DNA of 64,000 nt, taken from Vreelandella olivaria. Its GTDB lineage: Bacteria; Pseudomonadota; Gammaproteobacteria; Pseudomonadales; Halomonadaceae. Made by a program: the position numbers and the translations under genes. Below the pieces are notes generated by a model. It saw only the letters and a list, made by a program, of their open reading frames with translations, made no database searches and had not been told where the DNA came from. The stretch is taken from NCBI GenBank assembly GCA_004295565.1, contig AP019416.1, positions 1,488,001 to 1,552,000 on the forward strand, given 5' to 3'. This document shows positions 9,640 through 21,310 of the stretch, piece after piece. Each line of letters begins with the position of its first letter. The first letter of the stretch is position 1.

Positions 9640-12600
9640 TTGAGCAATATGCAGATAAATCCAGTAGGGCCGATTAATTATGATGAGGCTGTCAGTGGCG
9701 ATGTGAACGATTTCGCAGCGCGCACCGATAGCCTCGGCCAACCAACCCTCGCCGCCTGGGTGCTCGATGAATCCGGTGCCAACGTTTGGCAGGGCCATAT
9801 TGAGTCTGGAGGTGCAAACGATAGCTCCGACACCATTATTTTGGAAGTACCGCAGCATAGTAAGGTTCAAGGCATAACCCTTACGGTGAGCAATATAGTA
9901 ATCAATAGCGGTACTCAATTCTATTTGAGTGACCTCTTTGGCAACCTTATAGAGAGCCGCCCCTTAGAATCCTTTACCAAAGCTTTCAATTTGCAGCCTG
10001 GGTTGTATAGCTTGATGATGGGTAATGGTACGGTGGTTCTCGACTACACACTGTCATTAGACGTAGTGGCCACCCTCCCGGTTTGCTGCCTACGTTATCA
10101 GTTACGCCTGAAAACCCGCTTTTTATCGAAGATGAGCAGGCAGTCACTCTGTTTAGTGGTGTGGATGCGAATACCAACGATACAGGGCAGAGTTTTACCG
10201 GTTTTACTTTCTCTGTCTCTGGTGTTAAAGAGGGCGCGCAAGAAGTTATTTCACTGAGCGGGGTCGATATTAGCTTGGGGCTAATAGTAATGGTTTGGTT
10301 AGCGGCGGTAGTTATGCTGTTTCCACGACGGGGAGGCGCAACGGTAACTGTTAGTGGAGTGTCACTCAGTCAAGCTGATATGAACTCTCTGCTCGCTAGC
10401 ATGGCTTACCGGCACAGTGGGCAGAACCCTACGGCGGGCGCACGTGACATAACACTTCTTGAGCTACGCGATAACGGAGAACCCGGCTATAACAGTACCT
10501 CGCTAAATGTTACCAGCAAGGTAGTAGCGCAGGCGGTAAACGACGCGCCTGAAGTCACTACCTCCACGGGTGCATTAACGTTTATCGAAGGCGAGGGCTC
10601 TAAGCCTATTGATGTCGGTTTGACGCTTTCTGATATAGACAGTGCTACTTTGGTTCAGGCGGTGGTTACCATTAGCGGTAATTACGTTAGCAATGAAGAT
10701 GCGCTACTGTTTACCAACAGTGGCACCACCATGGGTAATATCAGCGCCAGCTTTGATACGCTAACTGGCACCATGACGCTGACCTCAGCAGGTGCCTCAG
10801 CGACCATGGCCGAGTGGCAAACGGCGCTCCGCTCCGTCGCCTATGCCAATACGTCACAGAACCCAAGCACGCTCCCGCGCACGGTTGAATACGCCATTAA
10901 CGATGGCCAACTGAGTAGCACGGTAGCTGCGCGTTCCATTACGCTAGTAGAAGGCAATGCGGCTCCTACCTTTGCCGGACTGGATGGTGCACCAATTTTT
11001 ACCGAAGGCTCAAGCCCGGTAAGGCTTAATAGTAATTTAAGCATTACCGACGAAGAGTTGGTTACCTTCAATAATGGTGTCGGCGACTTCAATGGTGCCT
11101 CATTAACGCTTTCACGCCAGCTTGGTTCGAATGCTGAGGATCAGCTCTCTTTCGACACGGAGGAGCCTCCTATTCAATTTTAGGAAATATTCTCCTGACC
11201 GGGGAGTTACGTTTGCTAATTGGTCAAATGCGGGCGGCGCGCTGAATGTTAATTTTGGCAGTGGAGCGACGACGGCGCTGGTAAACGAGGTGCTGCAAAC
11301 GATCCAGTATGCTAACAGCAGTGATAACCCAAGCGGCTCTGTGTCATTGAACTATCTATTTAGCGATGGAAACACAGGTATGCAGGGTGCCGGTGGGGCA
11401 GGAATAGCGCAGGGCTCCACTTCGGTGTCTATTATCGCCACCAATGATGACCCGATAGTCACCGGGCTACCTCTTACCCTTACCGTTATAGAGGATTTTG
11501 CCTCAACCATTGATCTTCGCGGCATTGCGTTTAGCGATGTCGATAGCGGCAAGGGGGACGTGACGGTTACCCTCAAGGCCTCTACGGGAAGTATAGGTTT
11601 GGCGGCTAGCGGGGCGGTGAATCTATCGGGCAATGGCACCGACACAGTGACCCTGGCCGGCACTTTAGCGGCTGTGAATGGTTATCTTAATACACCCGCC
11701 AATATGCTCTATACCGGTGCTGCGAATGCCGCCGGTTTAGCTGCTGCGAACCTTACGCTATCTATTAATGACGGTGGTAATAGCGGTGCTGGGGTGGCAC
11801 GGACATTGTGGTGGGTAAGGTGGGGATGGATATAACGCCGGTCAACGATGCGCCGGTGTTTACCACGGCGGCCACCCTTGCGGTGCCCGAGAACAGTCTT
11901 TCGGTTACCACGCTTGCAGCCACCGATGTCGATAATCTCAAGCTCTTTTATTCTATCCAAGGGGGCGCGGACAGTGCGCTGTTCTCGCTGGATGCCAACT
12001 CCGGTGCCCTGAGTTTTAATACTGCCCCGGATTTTGAGGTGCCCACGGATCACGACAAGGACGGCACCTACGAGGTGATTGTTGAGACCAGCGATGGTAA
12101 CGGAGGAGCAACGCCTCTGACGCTAGCCATTAGCGTCACTGATGTGAACGAGTCAATACCACCCCGCCGCCTGCTCCAGCCCCTATTCAGGTCACCCCGC
12201 CCACGCCACAGCCCAATACTCCTTCAGGGCAGCCCTCGTTTAGCGAGACAATCACCAACACTGGCAGTAGTAGCGGTAGCTCCAAACTGGTAGAGAACAG
12301 CGGTAACGGCAACGAGGTCACCGTTACGCTGCCCGGAAGTGTGAGCCTGATCAACCAAGGAGCGCGCAGCGCCGTCAACAATCAGCAGGCGCAAATAGAT
12401 CTGATTGATAGTATCGGTGTTCAACAGCCCGGCAACCTGGGTGATCAGACCAGTATTGTCAGGCAGTGGTTTGCCACTAGCCCTGATGGCATGCTGCTTG
12501 ACATCCGCACGCTGATACTTAGTGACCGCGGCAGCGCCTCGACCAATACCCCTATTCAGATCAACGGAAATGCCGGAAACGGCAGTGCAAGTAGTAACCA

Positions 12601-13635
12601 TCTTGAGGCCTTCGTTATTGATGCTAGCGCACTGCCCAGTGGCAACCTTATTCAGCTCAATAATATCGATTTCGCCAGCATTGTTGGTGCAACATCAATC
12701 AGTGGCGGCGCCGGTAATAATGTAGTGATTGCGGATAATGCCGATCAATTTATCGTTCTAGGAGCCGGTGACGACGAGCTTCACGGTGGCGGCGGTAATG
12801 ATGTGATCGGTTCCAAAGGGGGAGACGACCTTCTCTTCGGCGATGCGGGTAACGATCGCCTGTTTGGCGGGGAGGGCAATGATCAACTGAACGGTGGCTC
12901 GGGAGTGGATGTGGCCCGTTTCGATACCGTGAAAAACAGTGTCCAGCGTGATCAGGCTAGCGATGGAAGCCTGACGATAAGCTCTGGGGCTACCGGCGTG
13001 GATACGCTGACAGGCATTGAACTGCTGCGCTTCGCTGATCAGGTGATCTTGGCTAAAGCTCCCGAGCTAGTCAATACTGCAGTGACCAGTTTCGATGAGG
13101 CCTTTTATGTCAGCCGCTATACCGATGTGGCGGAGGCGATCACCCAAGGGGTGTTCGCCAATGCGCGCGCTCATTTCCAGCAATATGGCCGCAGTGAGGG
13201 GCGTCAAGCGGGATCTGAAGGCAACGGACGGGACAATCTTGTCTTCGATGAGGCGTTCTATCTATCCCAGCATACGGATGTGGCGGCCGCTGTTAACCAA
13301 GGTGGCTTCGCCAGTGGTTATGCACACTATGTGCAGTACGGAGAGCGCGAGGGCGCGACCCTAACGTGCTTTTTGATGAAGCGGGTTATCGGGCCGCTAA
13401 CGTAGATGTGGCGAGCGCTATTCAGCAGGGTAACTTTGCGAGTGGCTATGAGCACTATCGGCTGTTCGGCGAGGCCGAGAACCGAAACCCCTCCGCCTGG
13501 ATGGATATTACCGCCTATAAAGAGGCCAACTCAGATATTGTTGCTACAGGCATCGGAGCCCTGAACCACTATATGCAATACGGCATAGGTGAGGGGCGTA
13601 TCATCACGGCTGCCGATGAGGGGCTTTGGGGATAA
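9640..13635 (+). CDS. Giant cadherin-like/RTX surface protein, frameshifted
   Basis: About 1330 residues after joining frames; TTG 9640 (or ATG 9649) follows a GGGGGAG ribosome site. In order: an N-terminal beta domain (to ~10075); several ~130-residue Ig/cadherin-like repeats with FIEGEGS/FTEGSSPV openings and SVAYANTSQNPS endings (10100-11800); a cadherin-like domain (APVFTTAATLAVPENS...DVNE, 11845-12155); a Pro-rich linker; a ~150-residue domain; RTX nonapeptides (~12780-12920, GGEGNDQLNGGSG); and four ~40-residue tail repeats ending GLWG. Breaks occur near 10080, 10280-10345, 11165, 11810, 12155 and 13365. Likely exported by type I secretion and calcium-stabilised; no HlyB/D/TolC genes are in this window. 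Confidence 0.85.
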
Positions 13636-13890
13636 ACGGTGACCTCCCTCGCCCTTGTGGCGGGGAGTCGTTGCTGCATCACTTCGTTCTGCATGCACTT
13701 TGCCGTAATCGTGTTAGCTGTGCTTGGCAAAGCCTTTCGTTTGTTCATGGTGGGGTAGACGACCGGTCTATCTCGCGCTCTCCTTGGCTTTAGGGTAGAG
13801 TTGCTGCCCATTATTCACCAACACGCGTGCTGTTATGGCTTGCGAGCTTGGTGTCGCCGCAGTTTTTAATTAGTCTTGAGTGGTAACTAC

Positions 13891-14253
13891 ATGCTGGTGC
13901 AGCGTTTTTCCCGTTATCTCAGTATTGGTGTCATTAATACGCTACTGCATTGGGTCGTATTTCTACTGTTGAACCTTGGCCTGGGTATTTCTCAATCCTG
14001 GAGAAATTTGTTGGCTTTCGCTGTGGCCGTCACGTTCTCTTTTTTTGCCAATGCGCGCTTTACCTTCCAAGCCAAAGCGACGCCACTAAGGTGCTTATTG
14101 TTTACTTGCGCTATGGGCTTGCTTAGCTTTTTAATCGGCGTTACTGCTGATGTATTAGCATTGGCACCAGTAATAACTTTAGTAGTTTTTTCTGGTTTAA
14201 GTCTAGTGCTGGGTTTTGTTTATTCACAGTTTTTGTCTTTAAGGAGCGTACAT
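13891..14253 (+). CDS. gtrA: GtrA-like membrane protein
   Basis: About 120 residues with four predicted transmembrane helices and the GtrA pattern: RFSRYLSIGVINTLLHWVVF, RNLLAFAVAVTFSFFANARFTF and GFVYSQF. GtrA-type proteins are thought to flip lipid-linked sugars or to assist a partner glycosyltransferase. ATG 13891 is preferred over the in-frame TTG 13876. The natural end is probably FVFKERT with a TGA overlapping the next ATG (14252), reached after a one-base shift in the T-run near 14230; the uncorrected frame runs on to 14325. This overlap ties it to the glycosyltransferase that follows, the usual gtrA-gtrB pairing. Confidence 0.75.
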
Positions 14254-14380
14254 GAAACTGTCGTTAGTAGAGCCAGTTTTCAACGAAGAGGCGATGCTGG
14301 CGCTCTTCTATCGTACTGTTCGTGAAAGTGAGGCGCTAGCTCCGTACGATGTTGAAATTGTACTTGTGAATGATGTGTGC
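14252..14380 (+). pseudogene. Truncated GtrB-like family 2 glycosyltransferase (N-terminus only)
   Basis: The first ~43 residues are a clear start of a dolichyl-phosphate-mannose-synthase-like glycosyltransferase: MKLSLVEPVFNEEAMLALFYRTV and YDVEIVLVND. A full enzyme has about 300 residues or more. After VND the sequence abruptly becomes unrelated, and no frame carries the expected GSxD motif, second half or membrane helices. This is a real deletion, not a one-base error, and the catalytic core is lost. Confidence 0.75.
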
Positions 14381-14651
14381 CCGCAGCCAATAAAGCTGGG
14401 GCGGTTTATGAGGGTATGCCCAAAATGCCCCGACCCATCAACTCAATGGGGCTAAGTTGTTGGCAGCAGGTATGGAGGCTGAAGTGGGGAGGGTACCTGA
14501 CCAACTGGTTTTGTATCGGCTACCGAATGATCGCTTTGCTGAAACAATGCCTTACCAGCGTGAGCTGGTCGAAACGTGGATGCGGCGTTACTACCAAGTA
14601 CCAGAAGGGTTGAACATTGAATGGCAAGCGCCCCTGGACTTGAGACAATAG
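14377..14651 (+). pseudogene. C-terminal fragment of an unidentified protein
   Basis: Reads KAGAVYEGMPKMPRPINSMG, one frame change in the G-run at ~14453, then LAAGMEAEVGRVPDQLVLY and ETWMRRYYQVPEG, ending QAPLDLRQ. It looks like a genuine, conserved-style protein end without a start, joined directly to the broken glycosyltransferase. I do not recognise the family. Together with the truncated glycosyltransferase it marks the two sides of a deletion. Confidence 0.5.
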
Positions 14652-14736
14652 CCTAATAGCTATCAGCCAAACTGCATGGTGATTGCAATGCACATGTGCT
14701 TTGGACGAATTAAACACTTGGACGTGGTGGTTTAAC

Positions 14737-15792
<1,056 letters not shown>

Positions 15793-15816
15793 CTCTTAAC
15801 GCAGTGTTGGTGGCCT

Positions 15817-15897
15817 AGCGGTCGCGAGCTAAAGCTACCTCCCACTGGTGGTTTGTTCAGGCTGCTAGCCAATGATCTCGAGCTAACGCAGCCTCCC
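15817..15897. repeat. REP-like elements between rfbB and rfbD
   Basis: Two inverted copies of the REP core: GGTCGCGAGCTAAAGCTACC-TCCCAC at 15820-15846 and a degenerate ATCTCGAGCTAACGCAGCC-TCCCACC at ~15873-15899. Same family as the tandem cluster at 3220. Confidence 0.75.
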
Positions 15898-15958
15898 ACC
15901 GGTGCGGTGTTTAGGCTGTTAAGATGATGAAATCAAATGTTTTATAAAGGAATGGGTT

Positions 15959-16859
15959 ATGAAGGTGCTTATCACCGGCGGTAACGGCCAGGTAGGGTTT
16001 GAGCTGCGCCGTCAACTGGCCACCCTAGGCGAGATATTAGCACCTAGCAGGGCGTCGCTTGACCTCTCGGACGCTGACGCAGTAAGTGCTTACTTGGCTC
16101 AGCATCAGCCCGATGTGGTTGTGAACGCAGCCGCTTATACGGCGGTGGACAACGCCGAAACGGATCAAGCATTGGCAACGCGGTTAAACGCCGAACTGCC
16201 CGCGCAACTGGCGGCATACTGCCAGAAGCGTAACTGCTGGTTGGTGCACTACTCTTCCGATTATGTATACAGCGGTGAAGGCAGTCTCCCTTGGCGCGAA
16301 GACGATGCAACGGGCCCCTGTAATGTTTATGGCGCTACTAAGTTGGCGGGTGATAAGGCTATAGCTGCCAACGGTTGCCAGCATCTGATTTTTTCGTACC
16401 AGTTGGGTATACAGCGCTTTTGGGAAGAGTTTCTTATCTACCATGCTGCGTTTAGGCGCTGAACGCTCTGCCCTGAGTATTGTCAGTGACCAAGTGGGCG
16501 CACCAACCCCCGCACGCCTAATTGCGCTGGTTACCCAGCAGGTGTTAACTGCCTTACAATTTAAGACTTCCAGTCATGATATTGGGAGCGGTGTGTATCA
16601 TTTGGCCCCCAAAGGGGAAGTCAGTTGGCACGGGTTCGCCTGCGAGATTTTCCAATTGGCAGGTAATATAGGAATGCCGCTAGCGATTACTTCCGAGAGT
16701 GTTAGCGCTATCCCTACCCGTGATTACCCAACGCCTGCTGCTCGCCCGCTTAACTCGCGGCTGGCAGTGGATAAACTAGAAAAAGCGTTGGGAATTGAGA
16801 TGCCCAGTTGGCAGAGCCAGTTGGCGCTTACCGTGGAAGAAATAGCAAGCTCGCGCTAA
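15959..16859 (+). CDS. rfbD: dTDP-4-dehydrorhamnose reductase
   Basis: Last step of dTDP-L-rhamnose synthesis, NAD(P)H-dependent. ATG 15959 opens MKVLITGGNGQVGFEL with the Rossmann glycine motif; NAAAYTAVDNAE, HYSSDYVYSGEG and PCNVYGATKLAGDKA (YxxxK) follow. A shift in the T-run near 16390 changes SWVYSAFGKSF into another frame, and the remainder (LRLGAERSALSIVSDQVGAPT; NSRLAVDKLE) continues to 16859. About 299 residues, normal length. Thirty-four bases separate it from rfbA. Confidence 0.93.
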
Positions 16860-16893
16860 GTCGTGCGTGCGCAATGTGCAAGGAGCAACAACG

Positions 16894-17785
16894 ATGCAAC
16901 GTAAAGGCATTATTTTAGCGGGGGCAGCGGTACTCGTTTACACCCCATCACCCGCGGTGTTTCAAAACAACTGCTGCCGATATATGACAAGCCGATGATC
17001 TATTATCCGATCTCGGTATTGATGCTGGCCGGTATCCGGGAAATTTTAATTATCTCTACCCCGGAAGACCTGCCCCAGTATGAAAACCTTTTGGGCAATG
17101 GCGATACGTTCGGCGTACGTTTTGAGTATGCCGTGCAGCCTTCGCCTGATGGTCTGGCCCAGGCGTTTCTTATTGGTGAATCGTTTATCGGAGATGCGCC
17201 GGTGTGCTTGGTGCTCGGCGATAACATTTTCCATGGTCAGCACTTTTCTGAGCAGCTCAAGCGTGCGTCTGCCCAAGCGAGTGGGGCATCGGTATTTGGT
17301 TATCTGGTCAAAGACCCCGAGCGTTTTGGTGTTGTGGAGTTTGATGCTGATGGTAAAGCAGTTTCCATTGAGGAAAAGCCTGCAAAACCGAAGTCGCCTT
17401 ACGCGGTGACCGGTCTCTATTTTTATGACAATGATGTGGTTGAAATTGCTCGCCAGGTGAAGCCTTCTGATCGGGGGAGCTGGAAATCACCAGCATCAAT
17501 AATGCCTATTTAGAGCGTGGCGACCTACGTGTTGAGCGCTTGGGCCGTGGTTTCGCCTGGCTGGACACCGGCACTCACGATAGCCTGCTGGAGGCTAGCC
17601 AGTATGTGCAAACTATTGAGCATCGCCAGGGTTTGAAAGTGGCATGTTTAGAAGAGATAGCGTGGCAGCAAGGGTGGTTAAGCGATGAAGCCCTGCGTGA
17701 AAGCGCCACCGCGCTGGCGAAAACCGGTTACGGACAATATTTGCTTCACCGTTTAGATGCTAAAGGGGCTATTAATGCTGGTTGA
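16894..17785 (+). CDS. rfbA: Glucose-1-phosphate thymidylyltransferase
   Basis: First step of dTDP-rhamnose synthesis: Glc-1-P plus dTTP to dTDP-glucose. ATG 16894 after AAGGAG. The nucleotide-binding loop [11 protein letters not shown] is restored if the five-G run at ~16921 is six [55 protein letters not shown] and [14 protein letters not shown] are all standard. A second shift lies at ~17478. About 296 residues. Its stop overlaps the rfbC start, showing one operon. Confidence 0.93.
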
Positions 17786-18324
17786 AAAACGTCACTGCCA
17801 GATGTAGTGATATTGACGCCCAAAGTGTTTGGCGATGCCCGGGGCTTTTTTATGGAGAGCTTCAACCAAAAGCGTTTGAACAGGCCACGGGTTGCAAGCG
17901 TGATTTCGTTCAGGATAACCACTCGCGTTCCCGCCAGGGTGTGCTGCGTGGCATCCATTACCAACTGGAGCAGCCCCAGGGCAAGCTGGTGAGGGTTGTG
18001 CAGGGTAGCGTGTGGGATGTGGCGGTCGATCTTCGCCGCGATTCTGCTCATTTCGGCCAGTGGGTCGGCGTAGAGCTTTCGGCTGAAAACAGCCGTCAGC
18101 TCTGGGTGCCTGAGGGTTTTGGTCACGCCTTTGTGGTGCTTTCGGAAACGGCGGATTTTTTATACAAGACGACTGATTATTACCATCCCGAATCTGAGCG
18201 ATGTATCCGTTTTGATGATCCTGAGCTGGCCATTGAGTGGCCAGAACTACCCGTTGAGTTTTCGCTCTCTGAAAAAGATCAGGCGGGTAGCACGTTTTCT
18301 AAGGCAGATGTTTATAAACGTTAG
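17775..18324 (+). CDS. rfbC: dTDP-4-dehydrorhamnose 3,5-epimerase
   Basis: Third step of dTDP-rhamnose synthesis, a cupin-fold epimerase. ATG 17775 overlaps the rfbA stop. The correct frame needs one extra A in the run at ~17786 and one base near 17870; then [37 protein letters not shown] (catalytic His), [19 protein letters not shown] and [15 protein letters not shown] follow. About 183 residues. Last gene of the rfbBDAC set. Confidence 0.92.
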
Positions 18325-18484
18325 CAGTGGCGTTACCACTGCCAGGTAACCCTGCGCTGATCACATCCAGATCAAACCCCGGTAGGTTGTCGGTTTCACC
18401 CGCATCGAAGTAGCGGGTGAAACGCCCGCGCAGGGAGAGCTGTTTGGTAATAGCCAGCTGCGCCCCCACTCTCAGATTAGTCAC
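18299..18484 (-). pseudogene. Fragment of an outer-membrane beta-barrel protein
   Basis: Sixty-one codons on the minus strand read LRVGAQLAITKQLSLRGRFTRYFDAGE...GFDLDVISAGL, the alternating pattern of barrel strands near the C-terminus of an outer-membrane protein. No N-terminal part is found upstream; a ~119-bp repeat begins at 18489. The fragment overlaps the end of rfbC by 26 bp. Probably a leftover of a displaced gene; a chance frame is possible but less likely given the pattern. Confidence 0.4.
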
Positions 18485-18812
18485 CCATCGCCGAAATGTT
18501 GAATCACCGCTGAAGAGGCCCCCACACTCGATAGTTGGCTTTAGCGGTTTCGGCCTGAACCCTAAGACGCAAAATGGCCGATTAAGATTAAACCCACTTT
18601 AGGTGACATATAACCTTTTCTTAATGCATTCTTATTGATGTCTACAGTAGGTGCTGCTTAATCGTTAATTTAAAGTTAAATCTGAGTGCCCTTAAACGCT
18701 TTATAGATGATGGCGGGCTTTTTCGTGTTTTTTTTGTGAAAAAAATGTATAAGTGTGGTAACAGTAATGGGCAGAGTGTTAGATAAAGTAACTTTTTGTT
18801 TGAGGACTGCCC
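18325..18812. other. Intergenic region: barrel fragment, repeat copy and AT-rich leader
   Basis: Holds most of the barrel fragment, the left ~119-bp direct repeat (18489-18607) and ~200 bp of AT-rich DNA ahead of the SapC-type gene, with GAGGA before its ATG. No further gene is visible. Confidence 0.6.
18489..18607. repeat. Left copy of a ~119-bp direct repeat
   Basis: Begins CGCCGAAATGTTGAATCACC and ends CCACTTTAGGTGAC. It aligns through its length with 19698-19817 (CGCCGAAGTGTCGGATCACC ... CACATTAGATGAC), same orientation, roughly 75-80 percent alike by eye. The two copies bracket the SapC-type gene. Confidence 0.8.
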
Positions 18813-19520
18813 ATGCCAACTTGGTATTCACACCTAGTGCTTTTGGACTACGCCGAACATGCGAATTTAGGCTGGAATGGCGACAAAGCTGAGGCGTTGA
18901 AGCATGATTGCACATGGCTTCCCGTCAGCCTGAGTGAGATGGCGCAGGCATCAGCCCATCTTCCAATCGTCATAATGCGCTGTGAGCAGCGTTGGCTAAT
19001 AGTCGTCGTGACTAACGATATTTTCCTATCGAGTATTAGGGGTAGAAACACTGAGCCGCTGAAGCACGTGTTTGTACCCCAAAGTGCGCAAGTATATCCA
19101 TTTTCTCTCATGCTTTTAGAGGCTTCCAAAAGTGGTTTTCAGCTAGGTATCGACAAGCGGTGTATTGTCCCGCTTGAAGATACGGGGCTTTGCCTCTCTT
19201 TAGTGCAAATCGTGGTTATTCGGAAGCGGTAATGGATCGGTTTCATTTGCTGCACCGCTTAAAAATTGACAGTGAAATAATCCACAGCGCCTGCGAACTT
19301 TTGGCACGAAAGGGGTGTTGATACTTATTTCTGAAGCAGAAAAATAATGGGAACCAATAACGGGCGTGAGATGCCACTTTATCGCGTTGATATTACTGCC
19401 ATTGGTCGATTATCGCGAGAGGACTTTGCTGACCTGCAAATGCATCATGCCATGGAATTAGCGGCTTATCAGCATAGTTCTCTGTTCCATACGGAATGTT
19501 TAAATCAAGGTGCTAATTAA
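18813..19520 (+). CDS. SapC-like protein, frameshifted
   Basis: About 235 residues after joining three frames. The order matches SapC-family proteins: an opening with HANLGWNGD and HDCTWLPVSLSEMAQASAHLPIVI, a middle HVFVPQSAQVYPFSLML, then LFSANRGYSEAVMDRFHLLHRL and a C-terminal PLYRVDITAIGRLSREDFADLQ...MELAAYQHSSLF. Breaks fall at ~19192, ~19313 and ~19347. The family is named after the Campylobacter S-layer locus, but its biochemical role is unclear; homologues sit near surface-sugar and hydroxylase genes. The DNA is visibly more AT-rich than its neighbours and lies between direct repeats, suggesting separate acquisition. Confidence 0.7.
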
Positions 19521-19625
19521 AAATTGTTTTTTGTTTGTTTTTGTTGCATTGTTAATTGACTATTAGTTTTTATGGTTCTTCGTTATTCGGTATGGAATTT
19601 TCTCTACTAGATTGATTGCAGACCT

Positions 19626-19650
19626 GTGGGAGGCAGCTTTAACTCGCGAC
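19626..19650. repeat. Single REP-like unit
   Basis: GTGGGAGGCAGCTTTAACTC then GCGAC; same core as the cluster at 3220. It lies just upstream of the right direct repeat, and a short TTCGG hairpin follows at ~19678-19696. Confidence 0.75.
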
Positions 19651-19697
19651 GATTTATGCTGCCAGTATTACAACACCGGGGTACCTTCGGTATCCTT

Positions 19698-19817
19698 CGC
19701 CGAAGTGTCGGATCACCGCTGGAAGCGGCCTCCCAAAACAGACAGTTGGCTTAGTGGTTTCTGTCTGAACCGTGAGAGACAAAATAGCCGATAAATCTTA
19801 AATCCACATTAGATGAC
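19698..19817. repeat. Right copy of the ~119-bp direct repeat
   Basis: Direct-orientation partner of 18489-18607. Shared blocks include TCACCGCTG-AAG, AGTTGGCTTTAGYGGTTTC-style central part, CTGAACC and AAATCCACATTAGATGAC. Ends 69 bp before the RNase start. Confidence 0.8.
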
Positions 19818-19885
19818 GAATAGCCGTTTTTATTTAATTGCTCCAGTGGCTATTTGAGATACTGTTTGGAGAGCGAATAATAGAG

Positions 19886-21310
19886 ATGAATACACCCGAA
19901 AACTCTCTATCCAAGATTATTCATCGAGGCGGTGCTAGCGGTGTTACTGGTAGCTGTCATCAGCTTATCCTCAATAGTGAGTCTTCACTACTCATAGATT
20001 GTGGCTTGTTTCAGGAGAGGGCGCACAGCAGGATAGTTTCGAACAACTCTCTATCGGATTTGATATTTCGGCTGTCAAAGCCTTAGTGATTACCCATGTG
20101 CATATTGATCACGTAGGGCGTTTGCCTTACTTGTTAGCCGCTGGTTTTAATGGGCCCATTTTGTGTTCAAAGCCCTCGGCTAAAATACTGCCCTTGGTCA
20201 TTGAGGACGCGCTGAAAATTGGCTTTACCCGGAATGCGCGCCTCATTAAACAATTTTTACAGCGGGTCAATGAGCAGTTGATGCCTCTGAATTATGCTAA
20301 ATGGCACACTTTAGAAGCTTCTTCCTCTTTAATAGTCAAGGTTAAACTGCAGCGTGCAGGGCATATACTGGGGTCAAGCTATGTGGAAGTTTCCTGCGCG
20401 AAACCAATTCGAAACGCCGTGAACGCTTGGTCTTTTCCGGAGACTTGGGCGCCGCTAACTCTCCACTACTACCCGCGCCTAAGTCGCCGTCAAGAGCTGA
20501 TGTGCTGGTGCTTGAGTCAACCTATGGAGATCGGCTGCATGAGGGGCGTAACGAAAGGGCGGCGCTACTAAAGCGGGCCATTGAGCAGGCGCTAGAGAAT
20601 AAAGGTACTGTTATTATTCCTGCCTTTAGTATTGGCCGAACTCAGGAGTTGCTTTACGAGCTGGAGACTATTATTCATCGTGCGGGCAGTGGTTCTCTCT
20701 GGCAGTCGCTAGAGATTATTGTGGATTCGCCGCTGGCCGCTCGGTTCACTCAGGTATACCGTGATTTAAAACCATTTTGGGATGATGAAGCGCAAAAGCT
20801 GATAAAAGCTGGGCGTCATCCGCTCAATTTTGATGCGCTGTATACCGTGGATAGCCATACAGCACATGAACAAACAGTGCGCTATTTGGCCGAAAGTGGC
20901 CGACCTGCGGTGGTTATTGCGGCGAGCGGCATGTGCGCCGGTGGGCGGGTGGTCAATTATTTAAAAGCCATGTTGGGCGATCCGCGTCATCAGGTGCTGT
21001 TTGTGGGTTATCAGGGGCGGGCACGCCAGGGCGTGATATCCAGCGCTATGGGCCTGAGGGTGGCTGGGTAATGCTGGATGGCGAGCGTTACGATATTCGC
21101 GCGGGGATTACGACGATTAACGGTTACTCCGCCCACGCGGATCAACGGGATTTATTAACTTTTATCAAAAGAATGCGTCATTGGCCTAAGGAAATCCGTT
21201 TGGTGCACGGTGACACATCAGCAAAACTGGCGCTTAAGGCTGCCATCGAAGCAATGGCGGATAAGCATCAACAACCTATAACCGTGAATTTACCTGAGAA
21301 TTCTGTATAG
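19886..21310 (+). CDS. Beta-CASP metallo-beta-lactamase-fold RNase
   Basis: About 475 residues, matching bacterial beta-CASP/MBL 'RNA specificity domain' proteins. ATG 19886 opens with GGASGVTGSCHQLIL; after one shift (~20015) the metal motif VITHVHIDHVGRLPY appears, then RAGHILGSSYVEV and, after a second shift (~20405), VFSGDLGAANSPLL, VLESTYGDR, IPAFSIGRTQELLYEL, IAASGMCAGGRVVNYL and GYSAHADQRDLL. A third break (~21030) is in VGYQGRGTPGRDIQ. Expected role: zinc-dependent RNA processing or decay in the cytoplasm. It overlaps the end of the convergent FlgO-like gene by about 40 bp. Confidence 0.88.

Larger units (their letters stand above)
19521..19885. other. Intergenic region with REP copy and right direct repeat
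   Basis: Contains an AT-rich start, one REP-like unit (19626-19650) and the right ~119-bp direct repeat (19698-19817). The 60-codon frame at 19612 is produced by the repeats and is not called. Confidence 0.7.

Noticed and set aside
14252-14651. Truncation by a simple homopolymer error
   Set aside because: No reading frame after 14380 contains the remainder of a glycosyltransferase, so a single base change cannot repair it.
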